In this document: positions 42,676 through 50,774 of the stretch, in pieces | Numbering within the stretch: the stretch's first letter is position 1 | Layout: every line of letters begins with the position of its first letter | NCBI RefSeq assembly: GCF_014837035.1 | Contig: NZ_JACSPS010000002.1 | Span: 186,001 to 250,000, forward strand | Source of the DNA: Kaistella pullorum | GTDB lineage: Bacteria; Bacteroidota; Bacteroidia; Flavobacteriales; Weeksellaceae | Direction of reading: 5' to 3' | Length of the DNA stretch: 64,000 nt | Position numbers and translations under genes: made by a program | Notes under the pieces: model-generated | Database searches by the model: none | What the model was told of the DNA's origin: nothing | What the model saw: only the letters and a program-made list of their open reading frames with translations

Positions 42676-43440
42676 TCAGTCTGCGCTTTTTACAAATATA
42701 ACAAACTCATTATGGGTGGCAGATTCGCGCTGATGCAGACTTCCGTGGAGATTTTCAACGCGCGAGAGAATGTTCTTTAGCCCATACCCGGTGGAGCGGT
42801 TCATTTCTGCAACGAAGTCATACTTTGCACCGTTATCTTTGTAGGTAATGATATTGTGCTTCTTCGCGGTGGTGAGCGTTATACTGATGTCTGTGGCGCC
42901 GCCGTGCACGCAGCTGTTGGTAATGAACTCACGTAGGATAAGAAGTACATCATAGGAGGACTGTTTTGAAAATTCAATAAACCCAAGGTGATTAAGTTCG
43001 TAGGTAAACCCATACCGAACACTGCTTTTGCGCAGGAAATCTTCCACCGAAGCAATAAAACCGTTGTTACTCAGCAGCGGGGGCATCAGGTTATAGGTAA
43101 TCTGTCTGATCAGCTGCTTTGTATCCTTTAGCTCATCGTCTATCCCATTAATCACGCCCAGGACTTCAGGGTCTTTGATTTGGTTTTTCAGCATTCCGAA
43201 GTAGATACTGATGGACACGAGATTTCCGATTACCGTATCATGCAGATCGGAGGAAATGCGGGCTCGTTCTTCTTTTTCTTTATTAAGTATCGCCCGCATA
43301 CGCAGGAACGCCTCCTTTTTCTTCAGTTTGTAGAGCCTGCTCTGGTAATACAGGGCAAGGAAGATGACCGCAACAGCCAGGAAGACCATTATTGCGGTTC
43401 CGAACCAAAAAAATAGTTTTAATTCCGAATACTTTTCCAA
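42676..43440 (-). CDS. Membrane sensor histidine kinase, HisKA_3 type
   Basis: 254 residues. One N-terminal transmembrane helix (~11-32), coiled linker, then the dimerisation helix ERARISSDLHDTVIGN with phospho-accepting His67, and a HATPase domain with EFITNSCVHGGA (N box), YKDNGAKY (G1) and GYGLKNILSRVE (G2). Members of this group pair with NarL/LuxR-type regulators, but none is next to it. It starts 22 bases inside the end of the membrane-protein gene, so the two are coupled. Confidence 0.9.
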   Translation of the reverse strand: MEKYSELKLFFWFGTAIMVFLAVAVIFLALYYQSRLYKLKKKEAFLRMRAILNKEKEERARISSDLHDTVIGNLVSISIYFGMLKNQIKDPEVLGVINGIDDELKDTKQLIRQITYNLMPPLLSNNGFIASVEDFLRKSSVRYGFTYELNHLGFIEFSKQSSYDVLLILREFITNSCVHGGATDISITLTTAKKHNIITYKDNGAKYDFVAEMNRSTGYGLKNILSRVENLHGSLHQRESATHNEFVIFVKSAD

Positions 43441-44060
43441 ACACCTATTGTTAATAATGTCCTTAAAATCAGCGCGGCAACTACATTTAACATCCAGTAG
43501 TTCAGAAATATCACAGAACCGTCAGTCTGAATGATGTCACTGAGTAAAAATAAAAAAAATGTAGTGGAATAGTAGATAAACAGACCCGCAATGTTATAAA
43601 AATCAGGCAGATCCCAAAGGTTGGGAACCTCCATTTTCCTGAAGATATCGGTAAACCACAGAAACGTCATTACCATCACAAAAAGAGTAATGGTTCCGGA
43701 GAAGACTGCCTGTACGTGCAGAAAATGACTCAGGCTTCTGGGAGCTATAAAACAGCCCGCACCAGCCACCAGGGCAAAAATTACCATGGATACTGTAAAA
43801 ATACTTCTGTATTTTGGGCGGTTAATTTTAAAAAAATAGTAAAAAATGCACAGAAACGCAAGAATATCGTATACGGTAAACCATACCCGTGAATCTATTT
43901 TTAGCATCACGGTAAAAATCATTTCATAAAGTGAACTCGCGGCTGCCAGATAGATAAATGGTTTTGCAGGCATGGTATTTGGGATTTTACTTTTAAGTAA
44001 AACCAATGCTGCAAGAGGAAGAAATCCCGCAAAAAAGGTAATATACAGCAATACAGGCAT
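43419..44060 (-). CDS. Multi-pass membrane protein of unknown function
   Basis: 213 residues, six or seven hydrophobic helices (LYITFFAGFLPLAALVLL first), short loops. No known motif. Located between a small soluble protein and a histidine kinase, overlapping both genes (1 base upstream, 22 bases downstream). It could be the sensing partner of the kinase, a guess from position and from the kinase having only one membrane helix. Confidence 0.8.
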   Translation of the reverse strand: MPVLLYITFFAGFLPLAALVLLKSKIPNTMPAKPFIYLAAASSLYEMIFTVMLKIDSRVWFTVYDILAFLCIFYYFFKINRPKYRSIFTVSMVIFALVAGAGCFIAPRSLSHFLHVQAVFSGTITLFVMVMTFLWFTDIFRKMEVPNLWDLPDFYNIAGLFIYYSTTFFLFLLSDIIQTDGSVIFLNYWMLNVVAALILRTLLTIGVWKSIRN

Positions 44061-44371
44061 TACATTAACAGGGATGATGATGTGCAGCCTGGGGGACAGG
44101 GCGTAAGTTTGTCTAAAATAATACCGGTTTCCATATCTTTTCCGTCAGCATCGACGCCGATCAAAACCCTGTTCTGCATATCGTCCTCCTCACAGTATCC
44201 GTTGTAGATTCGGATACCCAGACAGCCCGGCTGTTCAAGAATTTTCCGAAGGATTTCTGCTCCGACAAGGAAGGCTTTCTTTTCGTTTAGATTACGTTTC
44301 TGAAAAGCATGGGTGTACCGTCTGGCTTCCTCCAGGCTAATAATTTCTCCTGACTGTGTGCTGAGCTCCAT
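44060..44371 (-). CDS. Small soluble protein of unknown function, first gene of the kinase operon
   Basis: 103 residues, no signal or membrane segment. It contains ISLEEARRYTHAFQKRN, then AEILRKILEQPGCLGIRIYNGY, and a C-terminal CPPGCTSSSLLM. The two terminal cysteines in CPPGC and a Cys in EQPGC are notable. I have the impression of similar short proteins next to such kinases in Flavobacteriia, without a known function. Coupled to the membrane protein by a one-base overlap. Confidence 0.75.
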   Translation of the reverse strand: MELSTQSGEIISLEEARRYTHAFQKRNLNEKKAFLVGAEILRKILEQPGCLGIRIYNGYCEEDDMQNRVLIGVDADGKDMETGIILDKLTPCPPGCTSSSLLM

Positions 44372-44662
44372 AATAATTAGTTAAGGGTAAAAATACACAG
44401 TTTTATTGAAAGATTCGAAATTATTCCAGTTCGCGGCACCAATATTCACACTTTTTCTGGGTGAAATAAATCATGACTTTTAAAAATTGGGGAAATGGCT
44501 TCTTGCAGTGCGGATATGTGTGGCTGATTTTGTGAGGATTCGGTGTGACGCTGAAAAAAATTAGGACCCAATAAGCGGAATGAAGGATTGGGCAGAAATG
44601 GGCTCACGCTGCGTCGGGTTGCCATCCTATTTTTGAACCCTACTTAAAATAACCTAATTTTT
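44372..44662. other. Divergent intergenic region
   Basis: 291 bases between the kinase operon and the lipoprotein gene. A TATTTTTG at about 44629-44636 could be the -7 box for the lipoprotein gene, but without a convincing upstream element. Nothing else clear. Confidence 0.4.
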
Positions 44663-45100
44663 ATGAAAAAACTATTATTTACTGTTGCCATGCTTGCAAT
44701 TGTATGCTCATGTGAAAAAAATGAAAGCCTGGAACCAGAAACATTTACTACTTACTCTACATCGGAGCCAATCGCCACTGAAACTGAAGAAACTATCGAA
44801 GAAACCTCATTTGAGTCCGGTAGTTCAGAAGCAGATATCAATAAAATGCTCGACAGTTATGAGGAGTACATGGACCAGTATATCGCCATGTATAAAAAGT
44901 CTCTGCAAGGCGACCAACGTGCGTTGGCAGAATATCCTCGATTAATGCAAAAAGCGGTGGATTTTAATACCAGGCTAAAGAGCATCCGTGAAGAACAGTT
45001 TTCCGCACAGCAGCTACAACGTATGAACGAGATCAGTTTAAAGATGATAGAAGCAACGCAGAGCTTACAGCAAAGTATGCCGGAAATGAATTTTGAGTAA
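44663..45100 (+). CDS. Lipoprotein of unknown function, Glu/Thr-rich
   Basis: 145 residues. Lipobox at Cys17 (VCSC). Residues ~20-55 are a low-complexity Glu/Thr/Ser stretch, likely disordered; residues ~58-140 are helical (ADINKMLDSYEEYMDQYIAM, then LQRMNEISLKMIEATQSL). It resembles DUF6591-type lipoproteins in style only. Single gene with its own terminator. Confidence 0.75.
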   Translation: MKKLLFTVAMLAIVCSCEKNESLEPETFTTYSTSEPIATETEETIEETSFESGSSEADINKMLDSYEEYMDQYIAMYKKSLQGDQRALAEYPRLMQKAVDFNTRLKSIREEQFSAQQLQRMNEISLKMIEATQSLQQSMPEMNFE

Positions 45101-45538
45101 CAAAGCAGAATTCGCTTATTAAACTTTAGAATAGTGATGGCTTGCAGGTAAAGTCCGGTGTTTTTTCACCGGGCTTTTTTTTAATCTGAGCAGTAATTTT
45201 AGGACGGGTCATGTTCGTTACTTACACAATGTAAGTACGAAATAGACTCAATATCGTCTAATAAAACTAATGGTTTATAATGGATCCATGATGTTTCAAT
45301 GTGGGAAGTTGGCCGAAATAAACATCGGAAATTGTGTCAGCGGAACAGGAAGTCATGTTTGAAGATGTGCCGCCTGAGAAATTACCGCGTGCAGCCGGTA
45401 ATGTGAAACTGACCAAGGGACGCAATATAACTGACGGTAAACCCCAGGAACATGGGATCAGATGCATTTGGGCAATATTGGACAAATATAGTTAGTGTGG
45501 AAGAGATACTTTTGAAAAAAATAAAATATCTATTTTAC
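45101..45538 (+). other. Intergenic region upstream of the CsgG-like operon
   Basis: 438 bases. After the terminator at 45151 it holds an inverted repeat ACTTACA-CAA-TGTAAGT at 45220-45236, which extends by four more pairs (TCGT/ACGA) across a one-base bulge. No convincing gene; the reading frames in it have no start context or family likeness. A decayed gene cannot be excluded. Confidence 0.45.
45151..45184 (+). terminator. Terminator of the Glu/Thr-rich lipoprotein gene
   Basis: AGTCCGGTG pairs with CACCGGGCT (one G-T pair), loop TTTTTT, then eight T. Confidence 0.85.
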
Positions 45539-46414
45539 ATGAAAAAACCATTACTTTTTATGCTGCTGATCGGCAGTTTGATTTCAGCTCAAGAAAAGGT
45601 TTCAATAGGAGTAATTCCCTTTACTTCCAGCTATGACAAAAGCATTACGCGGACGATTGAAGAAGCAGTAACTAATTCCTTTGCAAAAACAAAAAGATTT
45701 GACATAGTAAGTCGTGCTCAAATGGAAGCTCTCCGCAATGAAAGAGAACTTCAAAAAACTGAGGATTTTATGGATGGGACTTTTATCGCAAAAAGTAAAA
45801 ATTTAGGAGCCCAATATTTAGTTGCAGGAAACATAAACTCGGTAACCGCTACGGAACAGAACCATGTTGATTCAAAAGGTAAACATTATACTACCTATGA
45901 CTCCACGATTTCGCTGGATATAAAACTCATTGATATTGAGACGGGGAAAATTCTCGCTTCCGATATGCTTGCTACTAAAGCAGACAAAGGTATTCTTTCG
46001 TTGAAGAGCTGGACTAATGTCCTAACCGGAAAAGACCCTCAAAATACCCAAGAGGCCTTTGCAGTAGCTGTCCAGGATATAAGCGGAGCAATTGACAAAT
46101 TCGTAGGTGCTAATTTTCCTGTCTCCTTTCCAATTGTCGAAATCCAGGAATTTGATAGTAACAGTGGTGCAAAAAAGATTTTAATTGCAGGAGGGTCAGC
46201 TTTTGGTATTAAAGAAAAAGATAAACTTATAGTATCAGAAGTTATCGAAGTAGAAGTTGCCGGGAAAATGATGAAACGGAAAAAGCCCATTGGGGAACTA
46301 AAAGTAATTAGAATAGAAGATGAGAACTTTTCTGTTTGCGAAGTAAAAAGCGGCGGGGTAGAATTAAGTAATAAATTTAAGGCTAAGGCAAATCTTCAAA
46401 TAATTACAAGCTGA
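45539..46414 (+). CDS. CsgG/HfaB-like exported protein 1
   Basis: 291 residues from the ATG at 45539, chosen because a signal peptide follows (LLFMLLIGSLISAQ); an in-frame ATG at 45452 would add an unlikely 29-residue tail. The CsgG-like core has VSIGVIPFTSSYDKS, SFAKTKRFDIVSRAQ and NLGAQYLVAGNINSVTATE. Unlike CsgG, there is no cysteine after the signal, so no lipid anchor. The C-terminal ~90 residues form an extra beta-rich domain (KKILIAGGSAFGIKEKDKLIV). Possible outer-membrane or periplasmic assembly factor. Confidence 0.8.
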   Translation: MKKPLLFMLLIGSLISAQEKVSIGVIPFTSSYDKSITRTIEEAVTNSFAKTKRFDIVSRAQMEALRNERELQKTEDFMDGTFIAKSKNLGAQYLVAGNINSVTATEQNHVDSKGKHYTTYDSTISLDIKLIDIETGKILASDMLATKADKGILSLKSWTNVLTGKDPQNTQEAFAVAVQDISGAIDKFVGANFPVSFPIVEIQEFDSNSGAKKILIAGGSAFGIKEKDKLIVSEVIEVEVAGKMMKRKKPIGELKVIRIEDENFSVCEVKSGGVELSNKFKAKANLQIITS

Positions 46415-46591
46415 TTGTGCCGATTTTATGTTGCGGGTATCTGCATTTTGAAATAGAGCAATTCACTTTCATTGAATTTCCATCCTACATCACGCCTTCG
46501 AGCACTTTTTATTTTTCAGTTTTCCAGTAGTACAGCTAATAGGACCCATCTACCAGGAGAATTGTGGATACACACTTTACACAACAATATC

Positions 46592-47122
46592 ATGAATAAA
46601 CTTTTACTCGCGGCAGTATTATTAACTGCTTACACCAATGTTTTTGGACAGACACAAGAACAAATTGAAACTTCAAAACAGAGAATTATAAAAATTCAGA
46701 AGTTAGAAACCCCAAAAGAAACTGCAATTTCTTCTATTGACGGTCTTCAGATAAAAATTGCCTCCACTGCGTTGGAGTCCGCAGCTATAACACCGCTGCT
46801 TCAGAACCTGTACTACCGGTCCGTCGGTCAGAGTGTTGACGGTGTAACTGATGTTACTGTTAAGAAACCTACCCTGAGAGAACTTGAAGAACTCGCCGTG
46901 AGAATATATTCACAGTCAAAAAACCTGGAAAACATTTCCTCTGATGTTGCCAGTGCATCAAAAGATGCGTCTGAAATTAAAAATCCGCTTAAAATTGCCA
47001 AAGCTTTACAAGCTGTTAATTATGCAAAAACTGCTGTAGCGCTTTTAGGTGAAGAGACACTTTTTCAGGCTACCGCGATTAAGAGCATGATTCAAACGAT
47101 TCGCACTTCAGAGAATCTCTAA
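46592..47122 (+). CDS. Exported helical protein of the CsgG-like operon
   Basis: 176 residues from the ATG at 46592 (signal AVLLTAYTNVFGQ). Almost all helix; residues ~25-60 and ~100-150 show heptad-like patterns (TPKETAISSIDGLQIKIAST, ELEELAVRIYSQSKNLENIS). No family recognised. Stop and next start share one base (TAATG), so translation is coupled to the second CsgG-like gene. Confidence 0.75.
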   Translation: MNKLLLAAVLLTAYTNVFGQTQEQIETSKQRIIKIQKLETPKETAISSIDGLQIKIASTALESAAITPLLQNLYYRSVGQSVDGVTDVTVKKPTLRELEELAVRIYSQSKNLENISSDVASASKDASEIKNPLKIAKALQAVNYAKTAVALLGEETLFQATAIKSMIQTIRTSENL

Positions 47123-47952
47123 TGTACAGAGCACTTCTTTTCTTACTCCTTCTGCTGCCTGTGACGAAGCTCCCGGCACAGGAGGATACCAGAGCCGTAG
47201 TGGGAGTAAGCGCTTTCACCACCAATGAAAGCGACAGGTTTGTAGGTCTGGTCACTGAAAAAGTCGTGGAAATGCTTACCAATACAAAGAGATTCCGTGT
47301 CGTAGACCGAACCAGCAGTGAAAAGGTTCGAAATGAACTAGAACTGCAGAAGTCCGAAGCATTTATAGACAGTAAAAACCGGGTGGAGCAGGGAGCCAGT
47401 ATGGCAGCTGAAAAGATAATTACCGGACATATCACTAAAATACCGGTGTATGCAATGAAGAGTGCGGCTGGAACAATCACCGGTTATAAAGCCAGCGTTG
47501 CCTTTCAGATGAAAGTTGTAGACGTGGCTACCGGCCTCAGTACTGATGCTACAAGCTTTGAAGGGAAAGCTGGCGATTTGATGCTGTCCCCGGAAAGTGC
47601 CGTGCAGCATGCCATGAGATCTTTACAGGGTGAAATCAACCAATATTTTAAACAGAATTTCCCGGTCCAGGGAAAAGTGATAAAAATACTGGAGTCAGAA
47701 AACAGGGGAAAATTCCTGCTGAATGTGGGTAAAAACAATGCAGTCGCAGTGGGAGACAGGTTTACAGTAGAAAAAACGGAAATTATTGAAGGCCAGAAAT
47801 ATCCTCAATTAATCGGTACAGTGGAAGTGATAAATCTAGCCGGCGAAAACCTCAGCGAAGCAGTGGCAGTAGACAGGAAGTCCAGTGAAAACCTTTCTTC
47901 TAACTATTCAGATTCACAGAAACTGGACTGTACGCTTATCATTAAAAAATAA
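47122..47952 (+). CDS. CsgG/HfaB-like exported protein 2
   Basis: 276 residues. Signal 1-20 (LLPVTKLPAQ). CsgG-like core: AVVGVSAFTTNESDRF, MLTNTKRFRVVDRTS, NELELQKSEAFID and AAEKIITGHITKIPV. The NELELQKSEAFID block has a counterpart NERELQKTEDFMD in protein 1, showing paralogy. No lipobox. A later KFLLNVGKNNAVAVGDRFTV domain matches the C-terminal domain of protein 1. Likely a partner of the same complex. Confidence 0.82.
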   Translation: MYRALLFLLLLLPVTKLPAQEDTRAVVGVSAFTTNESDRFVGLVTEKVVEMLTNTKRFRVVDRTSSEKVRNELELQKSEAFIDSKNRVEQGASMAAEKIITGHITKIPVYAMKSAAGTITGYKASVAFQMKVVDVATGLSTDATSFEGKAGDLMLSPESAVQHAMRSLQGEINQYFKQNFPVQGKVIKILESENRGKFLLNVGKNNAVAVGDRFTVEKTEIIEGQKYPQLIGTVEVINLAGENLSEAVAVDRKSSENLSSNYSDSQKLDCTLIIKK

Positions 47953-47955
47953 CAG

Positions 47956-48354
47956 ATGAAGTACCTCTATATTTTGTCACTTACCGGCCTGTTTTTTATT
48001 TCCAGCTGCACACCGCAGCGCAGAGTTTCCCAGATACATGTTATCGAGAGCAACAGTACATCTATAACTCTGGATGTAAACTCCGGTAATCCGGAATACG
48101 CGGCCATTTACCAATTATTATTTCGGGGATTTCCTGAAAGCAATCAGACTTTTCCTTTGATATCTACCTCCGAAGAGCTGATACAGAAACAGAATCCTGC
48201 TTATTTTAAAAACTTCTTCGAAAAGAACCGCTATAAAACATTTGTCACGGTCGCCTCGCGGAACAAAGATGGCAGTTGCCGGATTGTCCTTAACACTAGG
48301 GCCCTTAAATTAGATTTAGAACAAAATTCCATTATCCGAAACTTCGGTTACTAA
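47956..48354 (+). CDS. Lipoprotein of the CsgG-like operon
   Basis: 132 residues. Lipobox at Cys18 (ISSC). The rest is a mixed alpha/beta domain (SITLDVNSGNPEYAAIYQLL, FVTVASRNKDGSCRIVLN). Unknown family. Four bases after the second CsgG-like gene and one before the next. Confidence 0.8.
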   Translation: MKYLYILSLTGLFFISSCTPQRRVSQIHVIESNSTSITLDVNSGNPEYAAIYQLLFRGFPESNQTFPLISTSEELIQKQNPAYFKNFFEKNRYKTFVTVASRNKDGSCRIVLNTRALKLDLEQNSIIRNFGY

Positions 48355-48355
48355 A

Positions 48356-49246
48356 ATGAAAAAATTTCTCCTGAAAACTATACTGCCAGTGGCACTTGTC
48401 CTGGTGAGTACTAAAGGATTTGCCCAAATGTCTGCTTCGAACGTGCAGACCGTGCAGCCAAAAATTATGGTCATTCCTTACGTAAAAGAAGGTGAAGACC
48501 TCCGAACCATTCTTGAAAATGATGTCAACAAAAGGATAGCGCTTACAAAAATAAAAGAGGTTTTTGACAATCGTGGCTTCACGACCGTAGATTTCGTGGC
48601 CAAACTAAAATCTGCAAAAGACAATAATATCTTCACATCTGACAATCAGACTGATCTTAAAGACCAGATCGTCCAAATGTCCGGTGCTGATATCTACGTT
48701 CAGGCAGAAGTAACCGAAAACCGGACGCCTTCAGGCAATTCCGTTTCGGTAGTAATGTCTGGCTATGAAGCTTCTACAGGAAATTCGCTGTCCAATAAAG
48801 TGGGTGAAAGTGGCAAATTCTATACAGATGATTTTGGTAAGCTGGCTTCCAAAGCGGTAGAAAGCGTTTCTGAAGAATTCCTGAACGTGATGCAAGCTAA
48901 ATTCACCGATATTGTCCTGAACGGTAAATCTATCAACATTGATATCAGTTTCGCTCAGGATTCAAAATATAAAATGTCTTCCGAGATTGCACCGGAAAAC
49001 CTTCCTCTTTCCGATCAGATCGAGATGTGGATGGAAAATAATTCCTACAAAAATAACTATCACATACAGGGTACTACAGACTTTAGGATGATTTTGGACG
49101 ATGTGAGAATTCCGCTTAAAGATTCGACAGGAAAAAACTACAATGCCAACAAATTTGCGCTCGAAATGTTCAAGTTCTTCAGGAATTTAAATCTCCAGAC
49201 AGACAAAGATATTAAAGGAAATACGATCTATATCACCATTAAATAA
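48356..49246 (+). CDS. DUF6175-like exported protein
   Basis: 296 residues. Signal 1-23 (VSTKGFAQ). IMVIPYVKEGEDLRTILEND, FDNRGFTTVDFVAKL and ADIYVQAEVTENRTPSGN suggest the DUF6175 family, itself TolB-N/CsgG-like in layout (a sensing domain that opens with a strand and an envelope-type repeat). I infer a structural or assembly role in the same complex. Its stop overlaps the next start by one base. Confidence 0.75.
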   Translation: MKKFLLKTILPVALVLVSTKGFAQMSASNVQTVQPKIMVIPYVKEGEDLRTILENDVNKRIALTKIKEVFDNRGFTTVDFVAKLKSAKDNNIFTSDNQTDLKDQIVQMSGADIYVQAEVTENRTPSGNSVSVVMSGYEASTGNSLSNKVGESGKFYTDDFGKLASKAVESVSEEFLNVMQAKFTDIVLNGKSINIDISFAQDSKYKMSSEIAPENLPLSDQIEMWMENNSYKNNYHIQGTTDFRMILDDVRIPLKDSTGKNYNANKFALEMFKFFRNLNLQTDKDIKGNTIYITIK

Positions 49247-50187
49247 TGATTAAAAAATTATTACTTTGCGCAGCATTTATGGCTTCGGCGGCCGCGTATT
49301 CGCAAACACAGGAAGATCTGGGAAAGATTCAACTCTCAGTTTCCTTTACCGAAGCTCAGACAGAACGTTTTGAGCAGGATGTATTATTGAAAACGGAGTC
49401 AAAACTTACGCAGTTACTTGCCGACTATGGAATTGCAGCGACAAACTATAACAATGGTCTCCTCCTTCAACCCAATATCATTATCAACAGCCAGGATGTT
49501 GTGGAAGGCGGCATGCAGAATATCAACGTGATTACTATGACCCTGCAGCTTGTGATAAGACAGGATCAGACTGATATTATTTTTTCCTCTTATTCCAAAA
49601 CCTTAAAAGGAACCGGACGAAATACGGCCTTGGCTATTAGTAATGCGCTAAATACCCTCTCTGCTGGCGACCCGTCGCTGGTCGCCTTCCTGAACAAAGG
49701 GACAGATAAAGTGCTGAAGTACTATGAAAGCAACTGTAATCAGATCATTTCAAAATCAGCCAACCTTGATAAATCCGGAAAATATGCAGAATCGTTAGCA
49801 TTGTTGGCATCCATTCCAGATGCGGCACGGTGCTATAATACCGCACAGTCAAAATCACTGGAAATTTTCAGTAATCTTCAGCGCAAGGAGTGTTCAGCAT
49901 TCATCAGCGACGCAAAAATGTTTATTGCGCAGAAAGATTATTCTTCTGCTTTTGAAGTTCTCTCCAGAGTCGGCAGCGTATCTCCCTGTGCGGCCGAAAG
50001 CAGTCTGTTGGTTAAAAACATCGAAAACAGGATAACGGCGGAGGAGAAAAAACAGTGGGATCAGCAGATGAACATGCGGAAGGATCATGTCGCCCTTGAA
50101 AAACAAAGGATCAGTGCGATAAAAGATATTGCTGTATCGTTTTATAACAGCCAAAAACGTCCCGGAAATGTGATTATTGTACGGTGA
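49246..50187 (+). CDS. Exported protein of unknown function ending the CsgG-like operon
   Basis: 313 residues. Signal 1-19 (MASAAAYSQ). The N-terminal ~150 residues have a strand/helix layout like the CsgG-type domains in the neighbours (KIQLSVSFTEAQTERFEQDV, ITMTLQLVIRQDQTDIIFSS). The next ~110 form two TPR-like helix pairs (SGKYAESLALLASIPDAARC, KDYSSAFEVLSRVGSVSPCA), and a charged helix closes the protein. Probably a scaffold of the complex. Confidence 0.75.
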   Translation: MIKKLLLCAAFMASAAAYSQTQEDLGKIQLSVSFTEAQTERFEQDVLLKTESKLTQLLADYGIAATNYNNGLLLQPNIIINSQDVVEGGMQNINVITMTLQLVIRQDQTDIIFSSYSKTLKGTGRNTALAISNALNTLSAGDPSLVAFLNKGTDKVLKYYESNCNQIISKSANLDKSGKYAESLALLASIPDAARCYNTAQSKSLEIFSNLQRKECSAFISDAKMFIAQKDYSSAFEVLSRVGSVSPCAAESSLLVKNIENRITAEEKKQWDQQMNMRKDHVALEKQRISAIKDIAVSFYNSQKRPGNVIIVR

Positions 50188-50421
50188 CAAGTCCGCGTGG
50201 TTTATCATCATGGTATCCGGGTTCTACCTTGCAGATCGGATTTATATGCAATTACAGGAATTCTGGTGCAGAGTTCAGCAGAACATTCCGTATTGTGGAA
50301 TAAAAAAATCCTTGTAAGAAGGAAATTAAAAATTCGGTTAAAGTTTTTTTAGCAGGTAGTGGTAATTATATACAGAAATATAATCTAAAGGCGCAAAGTA
50401 ACAAGGCTTCCGCGTACAGCA
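50188..50421 (+). other. Intergenic, no feature
   Basis: Between the CsgG-like operon and the transposase remnant. I see no gene, repeat or clear terminator in it. Confidence 0.4.
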
Positions 50422-50675
50422 TTACCAAACTTTATTGCCCTGTCTTAGTGGTATCACCTTTAATCTTCTTTCGTTACTCCGCACGGTGAAATGTATATGG
50501 TTGCTCATAATGACGTAACCAAACAGCACCATCCCTTTATTTTGATGCAGAAGTCGAAACAGTTTATGATAATGTGGCGATAGGTTTTCCTTGTGAAAAT
50601 ATCAATCCAGTCAACAACAGTAGCCGTAATAAAATGTGGCTTTTCATGATCTCTGATAACGTAACCGGTTTTCAT
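50422..50675 (-). pseudogene. Remnant of a REP-associated (Y1/HUH) tyrosine transposase
   Basis: The minus strand opens MKTGYVIRDHEKPHFITATVVDW (family N-terminus, cut here), runs to INCFDFCIKIK, then shifts frame near 50535-50545 to read GMVLFGYVIMSNHIHF, which carries the His-hydrophobic-His metal motif. A stop follows soon after (50422-50424), before the C-terminal half and the tyrosine helix. Family members are ~180 residues; about 85 are left. It is dead by frameshift and truncation. A hairpin lies upstream of its start. Confidence 0.8.
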
Positions 50676-50717
50676 TGGTTGTGTTTTATCAAAGATAAAT
50701 AATTTTTGTAGAAGGCT

Positions 50718-50735
50718 CAAAGTCAGGAGACTTTG
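50718..50735. repeat. Hairpin beside the transposase remnant
   Basis: CAAAGTC (50718-50724), loop AGGA, GACTTTG (50729-50735), a perfect 7-bp stem 43 bases upstream of the remnant's start. Hairpins at this site are expected for REP-type substrates of such transposases. Confidence 0.6.
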
Positions 50736-50765
50736 CGCAGCGGGGTTCGAATTTAATTTCTCGGT

Positions 50766-50773
50766 AGCGGGGG
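50766..50773 (+). repeat. Left 8-base inverted repeat at the edge of the AT-rich operon
   Basis: AGCGGGGG here is the exact reverse complement of CCCCCGCT at 55896-55903. The two flank the three-gene operon closely (2 bases after its last stop; 66 bases before its first start). A GC-only 8-mer in AT-rich surroundings is noticeable, but 8 bases can recur by chance. Confidence 0.4.
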
Positions 50774-50774
50774 C

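Noticed and set aside
45267-45485. 72-codon open frame on the minus strand before the CsgG-like operon
   Set aside because: No start context, no family likeness, and it overlaps the upstream region of the next gene.
50740-50756. tRNA-like T-loop (GGGGTTCGAAT) suggesting a tRNA fragment as attachment site
   Set aside because: No complementary stem follows and no other tRNA parts are nearby; chance likeness is enough.
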